Of a stretch of DNA of 64,000 nucleotides, positions 49,447 to 59,284 are shown in pieces. The translations under genes were made by a program, and so were the position numbers. The notes under the pieces were generated by a model, which saw nothing but the letters and a program-made list of their open reading frames with translations, was not told where the DNA came from and searched no databases. How positions within the stretch are numbered: the stretch's first letter is position 1; each line of letters starts with the position of its first letter. Where the stretch lies: NCBI RefSeq assembly GCF_005144415.1, contig NZ_SWJE01000001.1, positions 62,001 through 126,000 on the forward strand. The letters are read 5' to 3'. Origin of the DNA: Trinickia terrae (GTDB taxonomy: Bacteria > Pseudomonadota > Gammaproteobacteria > Burkholderiales > Burkholderiaceae).

Positions 49447-51135
49447 ATGCCCAAAAAACTGACGGTTGCCCAACAGCTGGGTGGTGCTTTCATCATCCTG
49501 GGTTTGGGTTTGGTAGCCAGCATCGCTTTATCCCTCTTCAGACTCTCCTCTCTCAAGGCAGAGATGGATATTTTGACCAAGGATCGTGTGCCGAAAATTC
49601 TGTTGGTCAAAGCCGTTCAGGATGAAGCCAACGAGGCGTCGACTGCATTTCGCAATGTACTACTGGCGCCGGACAAGGACGCGGCCAGGGAACTGAGTGT
49701 GTTTGAAGCCTCGCGTGATCGCGTGACCGAGAATTTCAATCGTTTAAATACCGCTATGAATGCGGGCAGGGAGTCGGACGAAGGCCGCGCTTTGTTCCGG
49801 GCTGCGATCGAGGCCAGAAAGCCCTACGCAGCCGGCATTTACAGACTGTTCGGCTTGGTGAAGGACGGTCGAAGGGATGAAGCGGTCACGCTGCTTTTCA
49901 CAGACGTTCGCAGGGATCAGCGCAACTTCTTTGCGGCCCTGAACCAGGTGACCCACTATCAGACCCAACTGATCGACCAAGCAGTGGCCGAAACCGAAGA
50001 GGCATACCAGCGGACCCTGTGGACAATAACCATGGCAGCAGTCGTTTTACTTACAGTTGCGGCTACTGCGGCGGCGTTGACCATCCGCAGAATCCGCAGT
50101 CAGCTGGGCGGTGAACCGGATGTAGCTGCAGAGATCGCCCATGCGATCGCTGCTGGCGACCTTACCCGTCCCGTTCCTGTGCGATCCGGGGATATGAAAA
50201 GCTTGCTATCCGCGATGCTAAGTATGGCGAATAGTTTGACGCGAATGACGGGCGACGTTAGGGAAACAACCGAAAGTGTCGCGATTGCGGCGAGCGAAAT
50301 CGCGAGCGGCAACACCGACCTATCGGCACGCACTGAAGAGCAGGCAGCGTCTCTCGAAGAAACGGCGGCCAGCATGTCACAGTTGACCGAAACGGTGAAG
50401 CAGAACGCCGATAACGCGCGGCAGGCGAGCGCGCTCGCTACGCGCGCGACGTCTATGGCGAATACCAACAACGATGCGGTTCAGGGTTTGGTCGGCATGA
50501 TCGAGAGAATCAACAAGAGCTCGACAAAGATTGCGGAAATCACGGGTGTCATCGAAAGCATCGCGTTTCAGACAAACATTCTGGCTCTGAACGCCGCAGT
50601 GGAAGCGGCGCGCGCGGGCGAACACGGGCGCGGCTTCGCGGTGGTGGCGAGCGAAGTGCGCAGCCTGGCGCAACGCTCGGCTGAAGCGGCGAGGGAGATC
50701 AAGGAATTGATTGGTACCTCCGTGTCGTTGATTCAGGACGGTGTGAAACATGCAGGCAGTGTGGGCGCAACGATCGGCGAGGTGAAGCATGCGATCAAGC
50801 AGGTTTCGGACATCGTCGGCGAGATCGCGGCGGCTTCGGAGGAGCAGAGCCGCGGCGTCGAGCAGGTCAGCCAAGCGGTCATCCAGATGGATGAGGTGAC
50901 GCAGAAGAACGCGGCGCTGGTCGAGCAGGCTGCCGCCGCGGCTCAGTCGCTCGAAGAGCAGGCGATCAAGCTCAAAGACGCCGTGTCGGTGTTCAAGGTG
51001 GCGGACCCAGGCTCTGCCGAAGCGCGCACGATCATTCCGCAAGGCAGGTCACGCGTTGCCGCCTTGGCGTTAAGCAAAGTCATTCAGCCGACTGACTTCA
51101 CCACGGACCGATCACGCTCTGCCATCGCTCGATAG
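49447..51135 (+). CDS. Methyl-accepting chemotaxis protein
   Basis: A 562-residue chemoreceptor. TM1 (about 11-31), a periplasmic four-helix-bundle sensor (about 35-188), TM2 (about 190-212), HAMP (about 213-265) and a long cytoplasmic coiled coil. The signalling tip is [42 protein letters not shown] in conserved form. The C-terminus ends SRSAIAR without the xWxxF pentapeptide, so adaptation may rely on other receptors. A GAGCGAGGA ribosome site precedes the ATG. The ligand is unknown; no other chemotaxis genes are near. The 223 bases before it are AT-rich without a gene. Confidence 0.9.
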   Translation: MPKKLTVAQQLGGAFIILGLGLVASIALSLFRLSSLKAEMDILTKDRVPKILLVKAVQDEANEASTAFRNVLLAPDKDAARELSVFEASRDRVTENFNRLNTAMNAGRESDEGRALFRAAIEARKPYAAGIYRLFGLVKDGRRDEAVTLLFTDVRRDQRNFFAALNQVTHYQTQLIDQAVAETEEAYQRTLWTITMAAVVLLTVAATAAALTIRRIRSQLGGEPDVAAEIAHAIAAGDLTRPVPVRSGDMKSLLSAMLSMANSLTRMTGDVRETTESVAIAASEIASGNTDLSARTEEQAASLEETAASMSQLTETVKQNADNARQASALATRATSMANTNNDAVQGLVGMIERINKSSTKIAEITGVIESIAFQTNILALNAAVEAARAGEHGRGFAVVASEVRSLAQRSAEAAREIKELIGTSVSLIQDGVKHAGSVGATIGEVKHAIKQVSDIVGEIAAASEEQSRGVEQVSQAVIQMDEVTQKNAALVEQAAAAAQSLEEQAIKLKDAVSVFKVADPGSAEARTIIPQGRSRVAALALSKVIQPTDFTTDRSRSAIAR

Positions 51136-51242
51136 CCACATATTGAGCAAAGTTTATGACCCTCCGGCCTCGGAAAGGCAGTTTTGATAGTAGGTCGGTA
51201 ATGCCATGCAATGTAAGACTTTTAAAGATCAGGAGCGTTCAG

Positions 51243-51506
51243 ATGCAATCGGACCGTGCAACTGACTGTTCACTTACGCAGCAACAACTGTTAATGCGGA
51301 TGATGGACGAATTCGAACTGACGCAAGAGCAGCTCGGGGCACGCTTATGTGTTACGGTCCGCGCGCTGGACCGATGGCTGTTACCTCCGGATCATCCAGA
51401 TGCAAGGGCGATGCCCGAATCTGGAAAAGCATATGTGCGGGACCTGCTGGAGGAACACGTTGTGGACTTTGCGCGAGTTGCTGCGCCGGCGCCGCCACGG
51501 GATTGA
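51243..51506 (+). CDS. Small HTH-like protein
   Basis: An 87-residue protein that I place only by shape. ELTQEQLGARLCVTVRALDRWLLPP looks like a helix-turn-helix of the Xre/lambda-repressor type. The C-terminal part (AYVRDLLEEHVVDFARV) is helical. An AGGAG ribosome site (51229-51233) lies ten bases before the ATG; an upstream reading from 51156 lacks one. No partner gene is obvious. Confidence 0.6.
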   Translation: MQSDRATDCSLTQQQLLMRMMDEFELTQEQLGARLCVTVRALDRWLLPPDHPDARAMPESGKAYVRDLLEEHVVDFARVAAPAPPRD

Positions 51507-51760
51507 TCCGTAGCTGGCGAATGGAAGCGATCGGCCGCAGTCTACTGGATTCCGGCTTAGGCGATGATATAAATGCCAGAATCAACGCATCGAGTGTTAC
51601 CCATAGTTCGTCACTGATTTTCTGCCTCGTCGATCGTGGTGCGGGGCATAACCGGTTCGCAAAAGCCGGTACCGTTCCGTAAATCACCGCCGTCATATAT
51701 CCCCGACGGGGTTCCACCATTCAGCGCATGCAGACCTGGTCCACCGGAAGATGTCGGCCA
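51507..51760. other. Gene-poor stretch
   Basis: I see no supported gene, repeat or RNA here. Short frames are open but lack ribosome sites and recognisable content. It looks like decayed DNA between the HTH gene and the broken HMA gene. Confidence 0.5.
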
Positions 51761-51923
51761 CGAGTCACCACCTACGCGCCTAGTAATGATCGAGTCGAGT
51801 AACGCGGATTCGAAAGAGCTTCTGGAAGCAATTGCGGATGCCGGTTACACACCAGTGCGAGTCAAGGAAGAGACGACCCAACCATCTGATCAGGTCACGC
51901 GTTGCTGCAGCTACAGGCAATGA
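51761..51923 (+). pseudogene. C-terminal half of a copper-chaperone-like HMA protein (copZ')
   Basis: From 51771 the frame reads PTRLVMIESSNADSKELL, then EAIADAGYTPVRVKEE, the second half of a CopZ-like heavy-metal-associated domain (beta strand, helix and the final GYTPV). The N-terminal CxxC half is missing here but is found inverted at 52081-52191. The sequence CGAGTCACCA at its left edge nearly matches the reverse complement of the edge of the other half. Confidence 0.7.
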
Positions 51924-52080
51924 GATTTGCTTCCTTGAACCGTCGCACGCTCGAGCTTGTCGGCGAAATCGCGCCACTGCTGGCGCCACGTGAAAGCTTT
52001 TCTTTCAGTAGAGGAAACTTTATCTCGTTTGTCGACGGAATCGATGCATATAAGAATCAAGCCAAAGTTCAATATCTGCG
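51924..52080. other. Segment between the two broken HMA halves
   Basis: No gene that I can support. If the two HMA halves were separated by a local inversion, this is the remainder of the inverted block and was originally downstream of the chaperone gene on the minus strand. Confidence 0.45.
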
Positions 52081-52191
52081 TTAGCCATGGTCGATGGTGA
52101 ACTCGGCACGATTGTCCGCGAGCTTCAGCGCTTTGGTAATCGAGTTGGCACAGTGCCCGCAGGTCGTGTCTTTAAGTTCGAATGCAATCCT
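52081..52191 (-). pseudogene. N-terminal half of a copper-chaperone-like HMA protein (copZ', inverted)
   Basis: On the minus strand the frame reads RIAFELKDTTCGHCANSI, then TKALKLADNRAEFTIDHG and stop. This is the first half of an HMA domain with the metal-binding CGHC. The normal start Met is not present at the usual place. The protein stops where the second half should begin; that half lies on the other strand at 51771-51860. In this orientation it diverges from copA across the CueR-like operator. Confidence 0.7.
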
Positions 52192-52308
52192 GAATATCTT
52201 CCGCTGGATTGTCGATGACACGCAGGGACGATCAGTCTTCCCATCGTGGAAACGTCGATAGTCCTCTTGGACGTGCATAACGCGATCGGGATTTACGTCG
52301 TGATCCGC

Positions 52309-52341
52309 TTGACGTTCCCACGATGGCAAGGATCAAGCTAT
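52309..52341 (+). promoter_or_regulatory. CueR-type operator/promoter of copA
   Basis: TTGACG (52309-52314) is followed by a dyad of MerR-family type, GTTCC...GCAAGG (52314-52330), and an AAGCTAT element about 20 bases after the -35. The long spacer and dyad between the boxes are what CueR needs to twist the promoter when it binds Cu(I), Ag(I) or Au(I). One base of the usual ACCTTCC arm differs (G for C). It lies 36 bases upstream of copA. Confidence 0.6.
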
Positions 52342-52376
52342 TGGCGTATCAGAAGACCAACTGAACAGATATCCCC

Positions 52377-54815
52377 ATGAGCACGACCTTTGCACCGACG
52401 GTACCCCTAGAGTTCAAGCTCCCCATCGAAGGCATGACCTGTGCGACCTGCGCCCTGCGCGTTGAGAAGGCGCTACAGGCGCTGCCAGGCGTAGAAAGCA
52501 CAGTAGTGAACCTCGCGACTGAGGAAGCCAGCGTCCGAACGTCCGCTGGCGTGGGTGCCGAAGCGCTTGCCGACGCTGTCCGCAAGGCCGGCTATGAAGT
52601 CCGCTCCCACCAGATCGAGCTTGAGATCAAAGGGATGACCTGTGCGTCGTGCGTGGGCCGGGTGGAAAAGGCGCTGCTGAAAGTTCCCGGCGTGTCGGGA
52701 GCATCGGTGAACTTGGCGACCGAAAAGGTTACGGTCACGGTACTTGCCGGTGTGTCGTTCGCGGTGCTGGCAGCGGCCATCGACAAAGCCGGTTACGCTG
52801 CCGGTGCGGCCGGGGCAACGTCCACCGCACCGGCAGCGACGAGCCTTCCGCAATGGTGGCCGGTGTTCGTCGGCACCTTGCTGACGCTTCCGTTGGTGCT
52901 GCCGATGCTGCTGCGGTTGTTCGGTGTCGAGTGGGAGTTGGACGGGTGGGTGCAACTGGCGCTGGCGACGCCGGTGCAGTTCTGGCTTGGCGCGCGTTTC
53001 TACCGCGCCGGCTGGAAGGCGGTGAAGGCCCGGAGCGGCAATATGGACCTACTGGTCGCGCTGGGCACGAGTGCGGCGTACGGGCTTTCGGCTTACCTGT
53101 TGTGGAAGTACGACGGTCGCGGTATGCCGCGTATGTATTTCGAGGCATCGGCAGCAGTCATCACACTGGTATTGCTCGGCAAATGGCTCGAATCCCGTGC
53201 CAAGCGGCAGACCGCCGATGCAATCCGCGCGCTAAATGCCCTACGGCCAACTATCGCACGAGTCTTGGTGGACAACGTCGAAGTGTCTACACCTGTCGAA
53301 CAGGTCGTGGTGGGAGACATCGTAGTCGTTCGTCCTGGAGAGCGGATTCCGGTGGATGGCGAAGTCATCGACGGCCGTAGTCACGTCAACGAGTCGCTCA
53401 TCACCGGCGAAAGTCTGCCGGTGGCCAAGGCAGAGGGCAACAAGGTGACCGGCGGCTCGGTCAACGAGGAAGGTCTGCTGGGGATCCGCACGATGGCCAT
53501 CGGTGCCGAGACAACGCTCGCTAGGATCATCCGCATGGTGGAGTCGGCGCAGGCGGCGAAGGCTCCTATCCAGCGCATCGTTGACCGGGTGAGCGCCATC
53601 TTCGTCCCCGCAGTCCTCGCCGTTGCACTGTTGACCTTCGGTGGCTGGCTTCTGTACAGCGGCGACGGGGAGCAGGCCGTGATCAGTGCGGTGGCGGTGC
53701 TCGTCATTGCCTGCCCGTGCGCGCTGGGACTCGCCACGCCAACGGCGATCATGGCCGGCACCGGCGTTGCCGCACGCCAGGGCATCCTGATCAAGGATGC
53801 CGAAGCGCTCGAAGTGGCGCACTTGGTCACTGTCGTGGCCTTCGACAAGACGGGCACGCTGACCGAAGGCAAACCGTTGCTCGTCGCGATCGAAGTGGCC
53901 GACGGTGGCGATCGGCATGACCTCCTGCAGCTTGCAGCTGCGCTGCAGAAAACCAGTGACCATCCGCTCGCGCATGCGGTGATGGAGAGGGTCGGGAATC
54001 AACGCCTTGCTGTGCCGCCGGCGCAGGAGGCGCTGGCGTTGCCTGGCCGCGGAGTGCAGGCCATCGTGCGCGGCCGGCACCTTCTGCTCGGCAGTACGCG
54101 GTTGATGAACGAGGCGGGGGCGGACCCGGGCGTGCTGCTGACTATGGCCGAGCAGCTCGAGGCCGAGGGGAGAACCATCTCCTGGCTACTGGAACGGAAC
54201 GAAAATCAGGCTCGCGTGCTGGGACTTCTGGCCTTTGGCGACACAGTCAAGCCCGCTTCCTACGCCGCCATCGAGAGGCTGCACGAGCTGGGCATCCGGA
54301 CGGTGATGCTGACGGGCGACAATCAAGGCAGCGCCCATGCCGTGGCACGGGCGCTCGGCATCGACGAAGTCCGCGCGGAGTTGCTCCCGGGCGACAAGGC
54401 AGCCATCGTGCAGGAACTGCGCAACGAGGGCAACGTCGTGGCGATGGTCGGCGACGGATTGAACGATGCGCCCTCCCTGGTGGCGGCGGACGTTGGCCTG
54501 TCGATGTCGACGGGCACAGATGTCGCGATGGAGGCGGCGGGCATCACACTGATGCGTGGCGATCCACGCCTTGTGGCGGATTCGTTCGACGTCTCGCGTC
54601 GTACGTACGCGAAAATCAAACAGGGCCTGTTCTGGGCATTTGCATACAACGTACTGGGCATTCCACTTGCAGCCTTGGGCATGCTGAGCCCGGTCATCGC
54701 TGGCGCGGCCATGGCCTTCAGCAGCGTGAGCGTTGTCACCAATGCGCTGATGCTGCGCCGCTGGCGGGGCGCGGCGATCAGCGCTAGCGCAGCACGCCCG
54801 ATTCAAGGATCTTGA
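52377..54815 (+). CDS. copA: Copper-exporting P1B-type ATPase
   Basis: An 812-residue Cu(I)/Ag(I) efflux ATPase of the inner membrane. Two N-terminal HMA domains carry GMTCATC (about 19-25) and GMTCASC (about 87-93). Eight membrane helices are expected, with the CPC transport motif in [13 protein letters not shown]. The phosphorylation motif is [11 protein letters not shown], the actuator motif LITGES, and the hinge [17 protein letters not shown]. All catalytic motifs are intact. It is followed two bases later by cueR. A truncated relative lies 4 kb upstream with a nearly identical 160-base tract. Confidence 0.94.
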   Translation: MSTTFAPTVPLEFKLPIEGMTCATCALRVEKALQALPGVESTVVNLATEEASVRTSAGVGAEALADAVRKAGYEVRSHQIELEIKGMTCASCVGRVEKALLKVPGVSGASVNLATEKVTVTVLAGVSFAVLAAAIDKAGYAAGAAGATSTAPAATSLPQWWPVFVGTLLTLPLVLPMLLRLFGVEWELDGWVQLALATPVQFWLGARFYRAGWKAVKARSGNMDLLVALGTSAAYGLSAYLLWKYDGRGMPRMYFEASAAVITLVLLGKWLESRAKRQTADAIRALNALRPTIARVLVDNVEVSTPVEQVVVGDIVVVRPGERIPVDGEVIDGRSHVNESLITGESLPVAKAEGNKVTGGSVNEEGLLGIRTMAIGAETTLARIIRMVESAQAAKAPIQRIVDRVSAIFVPAVLAVALLTFGGWLLYSGDGEQAVISAVAVLVIACPCALGLATPTAIMAGTGVAARQGILIKDAEALEVAHLVTVVAFDKTGTLTEGKPLLVAIEVADGGDRHDLLQLAAALQKTSDHPLAHAVMERVGNQRLAVPPAQEALALPGRGVQAIVRGRHLLLGSTRLMNEAGADPGVLLTMAEQLEAEGRTISWLLERNENQARVLGLLAFGDTVKPASYAAIERLHELGIRTVMLTGDNQGSAHAVARALGIDEVRAELLPGDKAAIVQELRNEGNVVAMVGDGLNDAPSLVAADVGLSMSTGTDVAMEAAGITLMRGDPRLVADSFDVSRRTYAKIKQGLFWAFAYNVLGIPLAALGMLSPVIAGAAMAFSSVSVVTNALMLRRWRGAAISASAARPIQGS

Positions 54816-54817
54816 CC

Positions 54818-55282
54818 ATGAACATCGGCGAAGCAGCTTCAGCTTCTGGAGTCTCAGCGAAAATGATTCGACACTATGAAGGCGTCGGGCTGCTGCCGCC
54901 TGCGAGCCGCACGAGCACTGGCTATCGGCAATACAACGACAAAGACGTGGGTAGGCTGCTATTTATCCGCCACAGCCGGGACCTTGGTTTCTCGCTGGAG
55001 CAGATCGGCGAACTGCTTGACCTGTGGCAAAACCGCGGTCGCTCCAGCCGGCAGGTCAAGGCACTTGCCCAGGCGCACATCGCGGAGCTAGACGAAAAAC
55101 TCAAGGAACTCCAGGAGATGAGAGGTGCGCTTGAATCGCTAGTGCACTGTTGCAATGGCGATGATCGGCCCGACTGCCCAATCATCGAATCGCTCGCATC
55201 GGAAGCGGCCGTGCGAAGCCGTGCCACCACGCACGCCCCCCAAAAAATGGGTGCGGCCAAGCGCCGACAGTTCGACCGTTAG
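54818..55282 (+). CDS. cueR: Copper efflux regulator CueR (MerR family)
   Basis: A 154-residue MerR-family activator. The winged helix starts MNIGEAASASGVSAKMIRHY, followed by GLLPPASRTSTGYRQY; a dimerisation helix spans about 80-110. The metal loop CNGDDRPDC has the C-x7-C spacing of monovalent copper, silver and gold sensors, with PII after it. AAGGA ends eight bases before the ATG at 54818, inside the end of copA, so the two genes are coupled. It should activate copA from the operator at 52309. Confidence 0.92.
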   Translation: MNIGEAASASGVSAKMIRHYEGVGLLPPASRTSTGYRQYNDKDVGRLLFIRHSRDLGFSLEQIGELLDLWQNRGRSSRQVKALAQAHIAELDEKLKELQEMRGALESLVHCCNGDDRPDCPIIESLASEAAVRSRATTHAPQKMGAAKRRQFDR

Positions 55283-55411
55283 TCCAGGGTCTTCATGAAT
55301 CGGAGCGACTGCGGACGATGATGGCGGGCAAGAATTTTTGTGTGCGCGCCTAATGGCGGAACCGGGGTTGGTTCGAGCGCATGTCCAGAATCATGAGAGA
55401 TAGGTGTGGCC

Positions 55412-56938
55412 ATGAAAGAACAAGTGGAGATTTTGGTAATAGGAAGTGGTTTTGGCGGCTCCGTTGCGGCGAAGCGCCTTTCGGAAGCGGGGCGGGATGT
55501 AGTGATGCTGGAGCGCGGCCCGTGGAGAGATACAGTTCCAATTCGATCTGTGGGAATTGAGGATGTGGCGCCTCTCCCGCAAGGGCGAAAAGCTTTTACT
55601 TATGGCTTGCGATCCGTCAGATCCCATTTTTTTAAAGGCGAGATGGTCCTCAATAAAAAAGGATTTGTAGAGGCATATCTCGGCGATGGTGTAAATGTGA
55701 TTTGCTCTTCAAATGTAGGGGGAGGTAGCCATATATATGCCGCTGTGCTGGGTAGGCCATTCAGTCCAAATTACTGGGATGGCCGCCATCCGGAAATTTC
55801 TCAAAAGCACATGGATAAATATTATGACGAAATCCTAGCACTGCTCAATGCGCGGCCCGTATCGCATCATGACATGGTTCCAAACGGCCTTGATCAAACC
55901 AACTACAACGGTGAACTATCGAATGCAGGGCTGAGGAATTCGCCTGTTGGAATTTTACTTCCTGAAAAGCCTGGTCAGGCTGTAAAAGTGGTGGATCGGT
56001 ATGGGGTTGAAAGATGGGAGTGCGACATGCGGAATAATAGCTTCTTGGGATCCCCGTCCGGCGCCAAAACGACTCTGGATTTCACTTGCATTTGGCCAGC
56101 AATGCAACATGGCTTAATTGTTCGCGACTTGTGCGAAGTGAAATCAATTCACAAATTGAGAAAGGAAGGTGGGGATAAAATGCGATATGAGGTTCATTAT
56201 CGCAACCATCGAAGCGGGCAGGATGAACGTGTGCGTGCGGAACACGTTGTCTTGGCTGCAGGCGGTTTGAATACGGTTCGTTTGCTATTGAGAAGCCGAG
56301 ACGTTGAGCATGGATTGGATGGAATGCCGCGGTTGGGTTTTCGGTTTGGCACGAATGGAGGTTATTTTGGATTTTGGAAAGAAAATAGTTCGAGAGATCT
56401 TACTGCTGGGACGCCGCTTTGTGGGCCTTTCAGATCGCGAAACTCGACGAGCAAGTCTGCCCTGATGCTTCGTGCAAGTATCCAGGGCTTGGACGACATA
56501 CCGATTCCAATGCTGATAAAGAGGTGGTTACGTAAAAACTCGTGCATGGTTGCCTTTGGTGGTGATGGTAGCAATGGATCCATGACAATGGAGCACGGTA
56601 AGTTCAAGGTGCGATACAGGAAAAATGAGAACAGTGTTTACATGGAAATCGCCGAGGAAATAAAAAATATCGAAACGGCAACTCATACAAAGGTGTATTC
56701 CCTTGCTGCTCCCGTGACGGTTCAGCCAATCGGGGGTGCCTGTTTGAGTACGTCGAATCTGAATGGTGTGATCGGTGCAAATGGAGAGATCTTTGATAAT
56801 CCTGGGTTATACGTGGCAGACGCCTCCGCGCTCCCGGAGTCTCCCGGAGCGCCACCGAGTCTCTCGATAGCTGCATGGTCCGCTAATGTCGCCGACAGGC
56901 TACTGGAATCACTGGGTTGCCATGGTGTCCGCCCGTGA
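55412..56938 (+). CDS. GMC oxidoreductase, cholesterol-oxidase-like, low GC
   Basis: A 508-residue flavoprotein. The FAD motif is ILVIGSGFGGSVAAKRLSEA (about 7-26); NVGGGSHIYAAV and EHVVLAAGGLNTVRLLL follow. The C-terminal GMC segment PIGGACLSTSN and GLYVADASALPESPGAPPS replaces the common HPxGG form. No Sec or Tat signal is visible. Base composition and codon use (many AAA, GAT and TTA codons) are much more AT-rich than the neighbours, a sign of horizontal transfer. It follows cueR by 129 bases, and a relic of the same gene lies next to copA' upstream, so it seems to belong to the copper cassette. The substrate is unknown. Confidence 0.82.
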   Translation: MKEQVEILVIGSGFGGSVAAKRLSEAGRDVVMLERGPWRDTVPIRSVGIEDVAPLPQGRKAFTYGLRSVRSHFFKGEMVLNKKGFVEAYLGDGVNVICSSNVGGGSHIYAAVLGRPFSPNYWDGRHPEISQKHMDKYYDEILALLNARPVSHHDMVPNGLDQTNYNGELSNAGLRNSPVGILLPEKPGQAVKVVDRYGVERWECDMRNNSFLGSPSGAKTTLDFTCIWPAMQHGLIVRDLCEVKSIHKLRKEGGDKMRYEVHYRNHRSGQDERVRAEHVVLAAGGLNTVRLLLRSRDVEHGLDGMPRLGFRFGTNGGYFGFWKENSSRDLTAGTPLCGPFRSRNSTSKSALMLRASIQGLDDIPIPMLIKRWLRKNSCMVAFGGDGSNGSMTMEHGKFKVRYRKNENSVYMEIAEEIKNIETATHTKVYSLAAPVTVQPIGGACLSTSNLNGVIGANGEIFDNPGLYVADASALPESPGAPPSLSIAAWSANVADRLLESLGCHGVRP

Positions 56939-57385
56939 GGGCGACCTAAGAAAGAGGCCGCCATGGTGTGCAGAAGATTTATTTCGTATAACAAATGGAA
57001 GTCTAGTCTGCTTCAGTGAAGCTTAGTCTGTCTGTAAAGCCAGGTTGCGGCCATCATCGCACCGTGACCGATGCAGCCTTATGCTGGGCGTCAGACATGA
57101 CGTTCTATTAGAACGGGGTAGCCAGCACAAGACTGCGCCCGGCGATAACGAATCGAACGCGCCGGGTTTGCGGCTACGCAGCTATAGACATCGCTCGGTA
57201 CCGTCTCGATAAAAACTATCGCAAATCGTTCATTTTTCGACCGGTTTTTGCAGCCAGTCCTGCATTACCGATATTGTCTACAGTCGCGTGCGAATACGAT
57301 GTTGTCAGGCTTGCGCAATTTGCAAGGCCTTGCCTGGGGGAGTTTTCCGCCCCGGATTTCCAGCCAACTCATCGTGCGTACCGCC
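56939..57385. other. Intergenic region, no gene seen
   Basis: These 447 bases separate the GMC gene from the binding-protein gene. In-frame extension of the latter back to 57248 is open but shows no signal-peptide logic or ribosome site. The base composition returns to the host level across this stretch, so the right edge of the acquired DNA may lie here. No repeat of the tRNA 3' end was found. Confidence 0.5.
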
Positions 57386-58522
57386 ATGCAAATTTCTCGA
57401 CTATTGGTAGGCTTCTCGTTCCTGACGCTCGCGATGCAGCCCCTCGCGGCTCACGCAGATCTCACGGTAAAAATTGGGCAGATCTCTCCGCTAACGGGCG
57501 AACTGGCCCATATCGGTAAGGATGACGAAAATGGTGTGCGGCTCGCCATCGAGGATTTGAACAGCAAGACGCTCCGCATTGGTGGACAGTCCGTCACATT
57601 CGTTCTGGATTCACAGGACGATGCCGCGGACCCACGGACGGCAGTCACTATGGCGCAGAAGTTGGTCGACGACCATGTGGCGGGAGTTGTCGGACACGCG
57701 AATTCAGGAACATCCATTCCGGCGTCAAAGATTTATTCGGACGCAGGCATTCCGATGATCACCGAGTCGGCAACGAATCCGTTGCTGACGGAGCAGGGAT
57801 TCAAGAACGTCTTTCGAATGGTTGCCAATGACGTAAGGCAGGGCTCGGTCATCGGTACCTATCTGGTGCATGACCTCAAAGCCCGCAAGGTAGCAATCGT
57901 CGATGACCGCACCGCCTATGGCCAAGGCCTCGCCGACCAGATCGACAAGGCCGTCAAGGCAGCCGGCGGAACCGTTGTCGCGCGCGAATTCGGCACCGAC
58001 AAGACGACTGACTGGAAAGCCGTTCTGACGACCATCAAGAGCCGTCAACCGGACGCCATCGCGTTCACGGGCGGCGATACGCAAGCCGCGGCGTTTGTCC
58101 AGCAGATGCGAAGACTGGGCCTGACCGCCACGTTCATCGCAGGCGACGAGTCATGCACGCCTCAGTTCATCAGCCTTGCCGGCTCTTCGATGAACAACAA
58201 CACTTACTGCACGCTGGCGGGCGTTCCGCCTGCGGATATGCCGCAGGGTCCGGCGTTCTTCAAGCGCTTTCAGCAGCGGTTTGGCGCGGAGGTCCAGCTT
58301 TACGCGCCCTATGCCTACGATGCTGTGATGGCGATGGCAGCCGCCATGCAGTCCGCGGACTCGACGGACCCGAAGATCTACCTGCCCAAGCTCCAGGCCG
58401 TCAGCGTGGACGGCGTAACGGGGTCGATCAGGTTTGACGAGAAGGGCGATATCCGCAACGGGGCGATTACTGTTCGGCAGTATGGTCAGGGCGTCTGGAA
58501 GGACAAGACGGTTGTCCGGTAG
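57386..58522 (+). CDS. Branched-chain amino-acid-type ABC binding protein (LivJ family)
   Basis: A 378-residue periplasmic binding protein. The signal peptide spans residues 1-25 (ending AAHA); the mature start LTVKIGQISPLTGELAHIGKD is typical of LivJ/LivK and amide-binding relatives. VVGHANSGTSIPASKIY and VAIVDDRTAYGQGLA mark the two-lobed fold. No permease or ATPase genes are next to it, so it must use a transporter encoded elsewhere. The start at 57386 was chosen because it gives a clean signal peptide; the ribosome site is weak. Confidence 0.87.
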   Translation: MQISRLLVGFSFLTLAMQPLAAHADLTVKIGQISPLTGELAHIGKDDENGVRLAIEDLNSKTLRIGGQSVTFVLDSQDDAADPRTAVTMAQKLVDDHVAGVVGHANSGTSIPASKIYSDAGIPMITESATNPLLTEQGFKNVFRMVANDVRQGSVIGTYLVHDLKARKVAIVDDRTAYGQGLADQIDKAVKAAGGTVVAREFGTDKTTDWKAVLTTIKSRQPDAIAFTGGDTQAAAFVQQMRRLGLTATFIAGDESCTPQFISLAGSSMNNNTYCTLAGVPPADMPQGPAFFKRFQQRFGAEVQLYAPYAYDAVMAMAAAMQSADSTDPKIYLPKLQAVSVDGVTGSIRFDEKGDIRNGAITVRQYGQGVWKDKTVVR

Positions 58523-58627
58523 CGCAGACAGCGGCTTCGTGCGAATGTCGTCGTCATGTCTCGAGCGCGGCACTGCGTGAGCAGTCGGCCAGACTTGAAG
58601 CCGTCTCGCTTCCCACACACAACATTG

Positions 58628-59104
58628 TCATTCGTCGAGGTCGACCGGCACACCCAGGCCGACCTTGACGCGGTCCATGCTGACTAGCGTCTTGAAGCGC
58701 TTCACGTTGTTGTTCGAAAAGAAGAGCTGGCGCGTGAGCTCGTTGTACTGATCCATATCCTTCACCGTCAGGACGAGTGCAAAGTCCCACTCCCCGGCAA
58801 GGTAGTAACACTGCTGAACCAGGGGGCACTGCGCAAAGGTGCGTTTCATTGCGTCGAGTTGATCGATCTGCTCGCTTTCCACCTCAACCATGGTGATGAT
58901 CGTCAGGCTATAACCAACTTTCTCAGGTGCGACGATCGCAGCGTAGCGGTCAATGACGCCAAGTTCCGCCATCCGGCGCAGCCGTCGATTCACTGCGGCC
59001 GTGGATAGATTGACGCGCACACCCAGTTCGTTTTGAGGGGTGTGGGCATCGCGTTGGACTTCTGCCAGGAGCTTCCGATCGAAGCTATCTAGTTCCGGAT
59101 GCAT
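58628..59104 (-). CDS. Lrp/AsnC-family transcriptional regulator
   Basis: A 158-residue regulator: N-terminal HTH (FDRKLLAEVQRDAHTPQNEL then STAAVNRRLRRMAELGVI) and C-terminal RAM ligand domain with GEWDFALVLTVKDMDQYNEL. It is divergent from the diaminopropionate ammonia-lyase operon and probably controls it in response to an amino acid. AT-rich dyads lie in the 180-base gap. Confidence 0.9.
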   Translation of the reverse strand: MHPELDSFDRKLLAEVQRDAHTPQNELGVRVNLSTAAVNRRLRRMAELGVIDRYAAIVAPEKVGYSLTIITMVEVESEQIDQLDAMKRTFAQCPLVQQCYYLAGEWDFALVLTVKDMDQYNELTRQLFFSNNNVKRFKTLVSMDRVKVGLGVPVDLDE

Positions 59105-59182
59105 GGTTATCGCAAACTCCCGCCAGAAAGATATTTTTTTGCAGATTGACCGCGAAATCAGGGATCAAATTGATGCGATCGC

Positions 59183-59197
59183 GCAATATTATTTTGC
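59183..59197. promoter_or_regulatory. Candidate Lrp-type operator
   Basis: GCAATATTATTTTGC is a 15-base AT-centred dyad with GCAA/TTGC arms, the size and form of Lrp-family sites. A related GATATTTTTTTGC lies 53 bases to the left (59130-59142). Both sit between the divergent regulator and operon starts. Confidence 0.5.
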
Positions 59198-59284
59198 TCG
59201 ACAAGGATTGCTGAGACAAGCGATTCGTTCAATGGATTGAATCTGCGGACGGGTATCCGTCCGCCTAACGGGAGCAACATCGAC

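Noticed and set aside
51902-52084. A 60-codon frame between the HMA halves
   Set aside because: No ribosome site, no recognisable content, and it lies inside the probably inverted block.
52377-54815. Zinc/cadmium/lead or mercury transporter
   Set aside because: The CPC motif, two GMTCxxC domains and the adjacent CueR with C-x7-C point to monovalent copper, silver or gold.
57248-57385. N-terminal extension of the LivJ-type protein
   Set aside because: The upstream frame is open but would bury the signal peptide 46 residues inside the protein.
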